From Zingiber officinale (Eukaryota; Streptophyta; Magnoliopsida; Zingiberales; Zingiberaceae): a DNA stretch of 64,000 nucleotides. Both the position numbers and the translations under genes were made by a program. The stretch's first letter is position 1; every line of letters starts with the position of its first letter. The DNA lies in contig NC_055987.1 of NCBI RefSeq assembly GCF_018446385.1, positions 11,431,705-11,495,704 of the forward strand, written 5' to 3'. The notes beneath the pieces are model-generated. The model was not told the origin of the DNA, made no database searches, and saw only the letters and a program-made list of their open reading frames with translations. Of this stretch, positions 59,533 to 64,000 are shown piece after piece.

Positions 59533-61287
59533 TATTGGGACCGATATGCCCGCTAGAGAGGGGTGAAGAGCGTTTCTTCACGCTTGCGTTGATTTGCTTC
59601 GTCTTGATATGCAACGGAAAATAAAAACAAACACATAACAAACCAACACGCTAACACCTAGGGTTTACTTGGTATCCACCTCAAGAAGAGGTGACTAATC
59701 CAAGGATCCACACACTCGAGCACTCTCCACTAGTAAACAACTCCTTCTCGGTCACAGCCGGAGGCGGAGAAGCCTCGTATAAACACACACAACACTACAA
59801 CACTCACACAAGAAGAAGAAACAAAAATACAATTGAAATACACTCTTCTTCTTGCTTACTTGTTGATTGTTGTTGCCTCTTAAACCTTGGGGATGCAGCC
59901 TAAGAGCCTTCAAGAACTGGTGGAGAAGCTCAGAGAAGATCGTCGAAAAATCGCTGTGAGCTCGCAGGAAAAGATCGCAAAAATCTGACAAAGAAAATGC
60001 TTCGCCTAGGTTTTAAACAGTGCTCCCAATCGATCCAATCCATCCCCAATCGATTGCCACGTCAGCACCGCTCCATCCCAGCCGTCCATCGCTCATTTCC
60101 TGCCCAACGGACACTTCCCAATCGATCGACCGATCGATTGAGACTGCCTGAATCGATCGCTCGATCGATTCAGAGCATTTCTGTGCTCTCGCGATCGCGC
60201 GAGAACTCATGTTGCCCAATCGATCGACCGATCGATTAGCAGCTCCTAATCGATCGCCTGATCGATTGGGAAAGCTTCTGTGCTCACGATTTCACATCCT
60301 AATCAATCGACCGATCGATTGGGCCTTCCCACAATCGCAGCACACTCCAATCGATCCACTGATCGATTGGACTCTGGTTCAATCGATCACCTGATCGATT
60401 GACCAGCCTGGACTTGACTCAAACTCAAGTCCAAATTTCCAAACCCAACTCTCGGTCAATCGTGACCTGTTGGATCTCCATGCCTAGCATTTGGCCACAC
60501 CCGACCAATCTCGAACTAGCCTTCTAGCCTCCTCTATCAGTCTTGCGTCCCTCGGATATCTCCCATCCTTCACGCCTTGCCTTCAGGAGCTTCCTTCGGC
60601 CTCATCCTAGTTGTCGAGTTCTCCTTGCCAAGTCACACTAGGACTTACCTTGCCAAGATCACATGCTTGGACTTACAACCTTTGCCAAGATCACACTTGG
60701 ACTTTCCACTTGCCTGGCTCCTCACCAAGACTTTCTCCTTTGCCAAGATCATACTTGGACTTTCCCGTTGCCTGGCTCCTCACCAGGACTTTCTTCTTTG
60801 CAAAGATCACACTTGGACTTTCCAAATGTCTGGCTCCTCGCCAGGACTTTCTCCTGCCTAGCTTCACTAGGACTTTCCAATTTGCTAAACCTCCAATTAG
60901 GACTTCCACCACTGCCTAAACTCCAGTTAGGACTTCCATATTGTCTAAACTCTAGTTAGGACTTCCACCACTGCCTAAACTTCAGTTAGGACTTCCATAC
61001 TACCTAAACTCCAATTAGGACTTCCACCACTGCCTAAACTCTAGTTAGGACTTCCATACGCCTAACCTCCAGTTAGGAATTTTCCAGTCAAGTCTCTTGT
61101 CAACCTTGACCTACTTGACTTGTATTCTCATCACCCTAGTCAACCCTTTAACCATCTCCACAACCGGGCGATTGCCCTAGCAATATCCATATATTGTCAA
61201 ACATCAAAACTCAAATCTCTACTCAAGCTTGACTCAACTCAAGCTTAGTCAAACTGGTCAAACTTAACCTAGGGAAATTGCCCAATA
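59533..61287 (-). mobile_element. nested solo LTR with TA...TA ends
   Basis: The ends are tattggg and cccaata, perfect 7-bp inverted repeats with ta instead of tg/ca. The flanks gacgt (59528-59532) and gacac (61288-61292) are a diverged 5-bp duplication, each difference being a C-to-T or G-to-A change. Inside are atcgatcgaccgatcgattg repeats (60030-60400) and tandem aaactccagttaggacttcc units (60860-61080) with ccaagatcacacttggactt units before them. A gtttaaaacc TATA-like box reads on the minus strand near 60010. Confidence 0.75.
60610..61080. repeat. two adjoining minisatellites within the nested LTR
   Basis: The first uses units of about 58 bp containing gccaagatcacacttggact and ctggctcctcaccaggactt. 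The second uses units of about 26 bp, actgcctaaactccagttag followed by gacttcc. Each unit carries an internal inverted pair (cctagt/actagg-type, ctaactgg/ccagttag). Confidence 0.8.
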
Positions 61288-62282
61288 GACACAACTAGCG
61301 AAAAGGACGGCACCAGAGAAAGTCGATAGGCTCGGTGCGTCTGAGGGACCAGGCGCTACGTAAGAGTACACTGGCGGACGAGAACGAAGCGTACGGTGTT
61401 TCCGAGGGACGAGAAGCCGAAGCAGAAGATTACTCGGGGAACAAGAGATGCAGCCAGCGAGAAGGTCGGCACGAGAGACAGCCGACGGGCTCGGCGCATC
61501 CGAGGGACGAAGAGCTGTGAATGAGTACACTGGCGGACAAGAAGGAAGTACACGACGATTCCGAGGGATGAGAAGTCGGAGCGGAAGCCTGCTCGAGAAG
61601 GCCGAAATTGGGTTCAGGTGAGCCTTATTTCGGTTGACCGAAATCACGCAAGCGAGCAGAGCAAAAGATCTAGACCGACGCGAGCAGTACCGGAGCAGAG
61701 GGCCCAGATCGGAAAAAATCAACTATGTTGACTTTAGTGGTCCGGGCGCCCGAACCCAATCTGGGCGCCCGGAGCGATTCCGGGAGCCCCAAACTTGATT
61801 TTTGACCAGATCACGTTTGACCGTGATCCGTTGCGAAGGGGATAAAGTTTTATCCCCTTCCAGGTGTCTAGAATCCTCTAAGCGCCCTGACCAAGGCTAT
61901 AAATACAGCCTTAGTGCAGCAGCTTTTCAATTCAACAAGCAATTGTAACAACACTTGTGTGTTTTCCTGTTTTGTTTAGCTTTCTTCTTTCTATGTTTAC
62001 ACTGTTGTAAAAGAGGCTTCTCCACCTGAAAGAGAATTTAGTGCGATCATCTTCCTTGCATTAACAACCTTCCCGGTTATAACTAAGTAAAACCCTTGTG
62101 TCTCTTTTCTTTTAAGTTCAGTCTTTAATTATTTATGTAAGTGTTATCTTAAAAAGTTAGAGAATGATATTTTATTTTGAAGTGCTATTCAACCCTCCGA
62201 TAACCGACCACCAACGATCACCAACAAGTGGTATCAGAGTCAGGACGTCTCAGAAGGACTAACTGCCGACTGAAGCAACGAG

Positions 62283-63180
62283 ATGGCCGGAGCTAACATC
62301 TATCCACCAATGTTCGAGGGGGAGTTCACGTTTTGGAAACGACGAATGGAGGTATTTCTTAAAACAAATTGTGGTATTTTACTAATAATAAAATATGGTT
62401 ATGAAGTACCAAAGAATGCGAACGGAGAATAAATTGAAAAACGCCTCTGGAACAAAAAGCAGCGCGACTATTTCATGTCAAACGGTAAGGTTGAATATCA
62501 TCTCTTAAGTGTACTACCGGTGGAGGATCTCAACAGAATCGACAACTACCAAAGTGCAAAAGAACTCTAGGAAAGTCTTGAAGCTCCACGAAGAACCGAT
62601 TGAAGTCGAATTCAACTCCTTGATGGGCACCGAGTCATCCTTCTGAAGAATCCGAGACCGAAGAACAACCGTTATAGCCGAATTCCTTTCCAAGTACACA
62701 GAAAGCTCATCCCAGATGAGCATCGATGAAGGAGGAGAGTCTTCGGAGTAAAGCAGCTTTACAGGGGAAGGATCAGAGATCGACAAGATAAGTCATGTAC
62801 GATCTCTACCACCTGACCAAAATGTTTAAATTTGTTAAATTATTAACTAAAGATTGTTGCATGTTAGAAAAAGAAAATAAAAAACTAAAATTAACTTTAG
62901 ATAAATCTGGTCTGTCGGGAGATCTTAAAAGATTAGAAGTAGAAAATGATAAATTAAAATTTGAAAATGATAATTTGAAAATACAAGTAGATATTTTGAA
63001 AAATCATGCATGTTCAAATAATCAACATATTAGAAAATTTTATGGATTAAATTGGTACCTTAGATACCATAAGGGACAAATTAGAAATATTTTAAAAAAA
63101 ATATATCCCTAAGAAATATCTAATTAATACAGTTGGCTGGAACTTATATTGGGTTCCTAAGTCTTGTCTTACTTAAACGT
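62283..63180 (+). pseudogene. truncated Sirevirus-type gag with coiled coil
   Basis: ATG at 62283 opens MAGANIYPPMFEGEFTFWKR then RMEVFLKT, the usual gag start, and ends at a TAA after NANGE. Downstream frames retain YFMSNGKVEYHLLSVLP. From 62795 an ORF of 105 residues has lysine/glutamate heptad-like LEKENKKLKLTLDK and LEVENDKLKFENDNLKIQV (coiled coil), then NWYLRYHKGQ and, after frame loss, a GWNLYWVPKSCLT-like block. The middle of gag and the zinc knuckle are missing or unreadable. Confidence 0.65.
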
Positions 63181-63763
63181 TAATTTAGACTAAGCACTTT
63201 TAGCAAGAAAATTAAACGTTGAATTTCCTTATGTGGCTTTGTCTAGAAGTGGTTGATGATCCAATAACCAAGAAGGCCTAATGCCTCGCTACAGCCTGGA
63301 AGTCAAATATTGAAATAAAATGTTTAATTGACTAACTGATAAAGCATTAATTTGAAATTAGATAATATTTTAAAAAGTCTTTTCAAACATTTTTTTTGGA
63401 AATTACTCAAATATTTTTTTTGCAAAGTTCTCTAAACTTAGAAATTTCTTTTGCAAAGTTTTTAACTTAGAAATTATTTTCTGCTTGAATTTTACTTAGA
63501 AAAATTTTCTTTCTAAAATTATTGCAAATTCTTTTTTGTGATATCAAAAATAATCTTCGAATTTTTCAAAGTTTTCAAAGTTATAACCCTTAGACTTGTT
63601 GTGATATCCCATTTTTTATGTGATCAAAGGGGGAGAAGGAAAATATTAAGTCTAGGGAGAGGTAGATTAAATTTTTTACACTTTCATGCAAAATTCATTA
63701 CTCTTGATTTATGTTGGTTTACCTTAGCTTAACTTGGATTGCTCAGATCAAAAAGGGGGAGAT
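63181..63763 (+). other. non-coding interior before the 3' LTR
   Basis: AT-rich, with tttgcaaagtttttaactta and gaaattat-type degenerate repeats like the 8386-9695 region of the Sirevirus. It ends in the purine tract at 63750-63763. Confidence 0.6.
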
Positions 63764-64000
63764 TGTTGGAACCCCAGATTATTTTGATGTGATCAAACAA
63801 GTTAAGTTAGGTTCTGTGATGTTTTGACCCTGTGTCTAAGTGTGCAGGAACTTAGGAGCACAAGAAGTCGAGCGGAAGGCGCAGCTAGCAAAAAGGACGG
63901 CACGGGAGAGAGCCGACTGGCTCGGCGCGTCTGAGGGACGAGGCGATGCGGAAGAGTACACCGGTAGACGAGAGGAAAACGTGTAGTGTTTTCAAGGGAC
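63764..64000 (+). repeat. start of the 3' LTR of the copia derivative
   Basis: It begins tgttggaaccccagattatt, matching 59414 onwards closely, and lacks the nested solo LTR present in the 5' copy, so the insertion came after integration. Confidence 0.88.

Larger units (their letters stand above)
59414..62226 (+). repeat. 5' LTR of the copia derivative, split by a solo LTR
   Basis: The LTR is about 1.05 kb once the insertion at 59533-61287 is removed. After it, the sequence from aactagcgaaaaggacggca continues as in the 3' LTR at 63885. A region of roughly 170 bp (aaggacggca to gagggacgag) is repeated around 61310-61410 and 61465-61575. Palindromic ccgggcgcccg motifs occur at 61741-61775 and a TATA-like ctataaatacag at 61896-61907. 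Confidence 0.8.
59414..64000 (+). mobile_element. gag-only copia derivative (runs off the right edge)
   Basis: The 5' LTR begins tgttggaacc at 59414 and ends ccaaca at 62226; the primer-binding site agtggtatcagagt follows at 62227. The interior is only about 1.5 kb. A purine tract aaaaagggggagat at 63750-63763 precedes the 3' LTR starting tgttggaacc at 63764, which continues past the window. With no protease, integrase or reverse transcriptase it would depend on a helper Sirevirus. It inserted into Tat sequence at 59413. Confidence 0.88.

Overview
This is nuclear DNA of a flowering plant: spliced genes with plant-type introns, plant transcription-elongation, S6-kinase and thioredoxin genes, and dense nested LTR retrotransposons. 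The long Sirevirus-type copia LTRs, Tat-type gypsy remnants and abundant RTE-type LINEs suggest a monocot. From remembered repeat types I lean towards Zingiberales (a ginger relative), but this is inference and no marker here proves it.

Layout. 1-7077 is nested retrotransposon debris: a Sirevirus-type LTR end, a broken gag with its own LTR, a gypsy (Tat-type) remnant with an antisense ORF and LTR, and a decayed copia pol. 7078-18995 is a long copia-type solo LTR flanked by a 5-bp target duplication. It was split by a 9.3-kb nearly complete Sirevirus (7263-16561), which also has a perfect 5-bp duplication and two very similar LTRs. 19001-21600 is AT-rich spacer with a MITE-like element and a possible SINE.

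The gene island is 21700-52160 and holds three host genes. A TFIIS transcription elongation factor (+, two exons) is followed by a ribosomal protein S6 kinase of the AGC family (+, six coding exons). Tail to tail with the kinase is an h-type thioredoxin (-, four coding exons) resembling TRX h9. The ORFs of this thioredoxin are scattered because a 14.1-kb intron separates its second and third coding exons. That intron holds an RTE-type LINE (+), which itself contains a complete hAT transposon and a second LINE in the opposite orientation. It also holds a 1.2-kb PIF/Harbinger-like MITE full of CT repeats and a fragment resembling plastid atpA. Nearly every insertion can be dated relative to the others from its target-site duplication.

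52160-64000 is again repeats: a near-perfect 196-bp hairpin, a minus-oriented gypsy LTR, a GC-rich unclassified repeat, a tandem array cut by a solo LTR, a second Tat antisense ORF, and the 5' part of a gag-only copia derivative that runs off the right edge and has yet another solo LTR inside its 5' LTR.

The host genes form no operon-like system, though S6 kinase (TOR signalling), TFIIS (RNA polymerase II rescue) and a membrane-anchored thioredoxin are all housekeeping or regulatory genes. The most unusual sequence signals are the covarying hairpin repeats inside Sirevirus-type LTRs, the giant thioredoxin intron with inverted LINEs, and the antisense ORFs with their own TATA boxes in Tat-type remnants.
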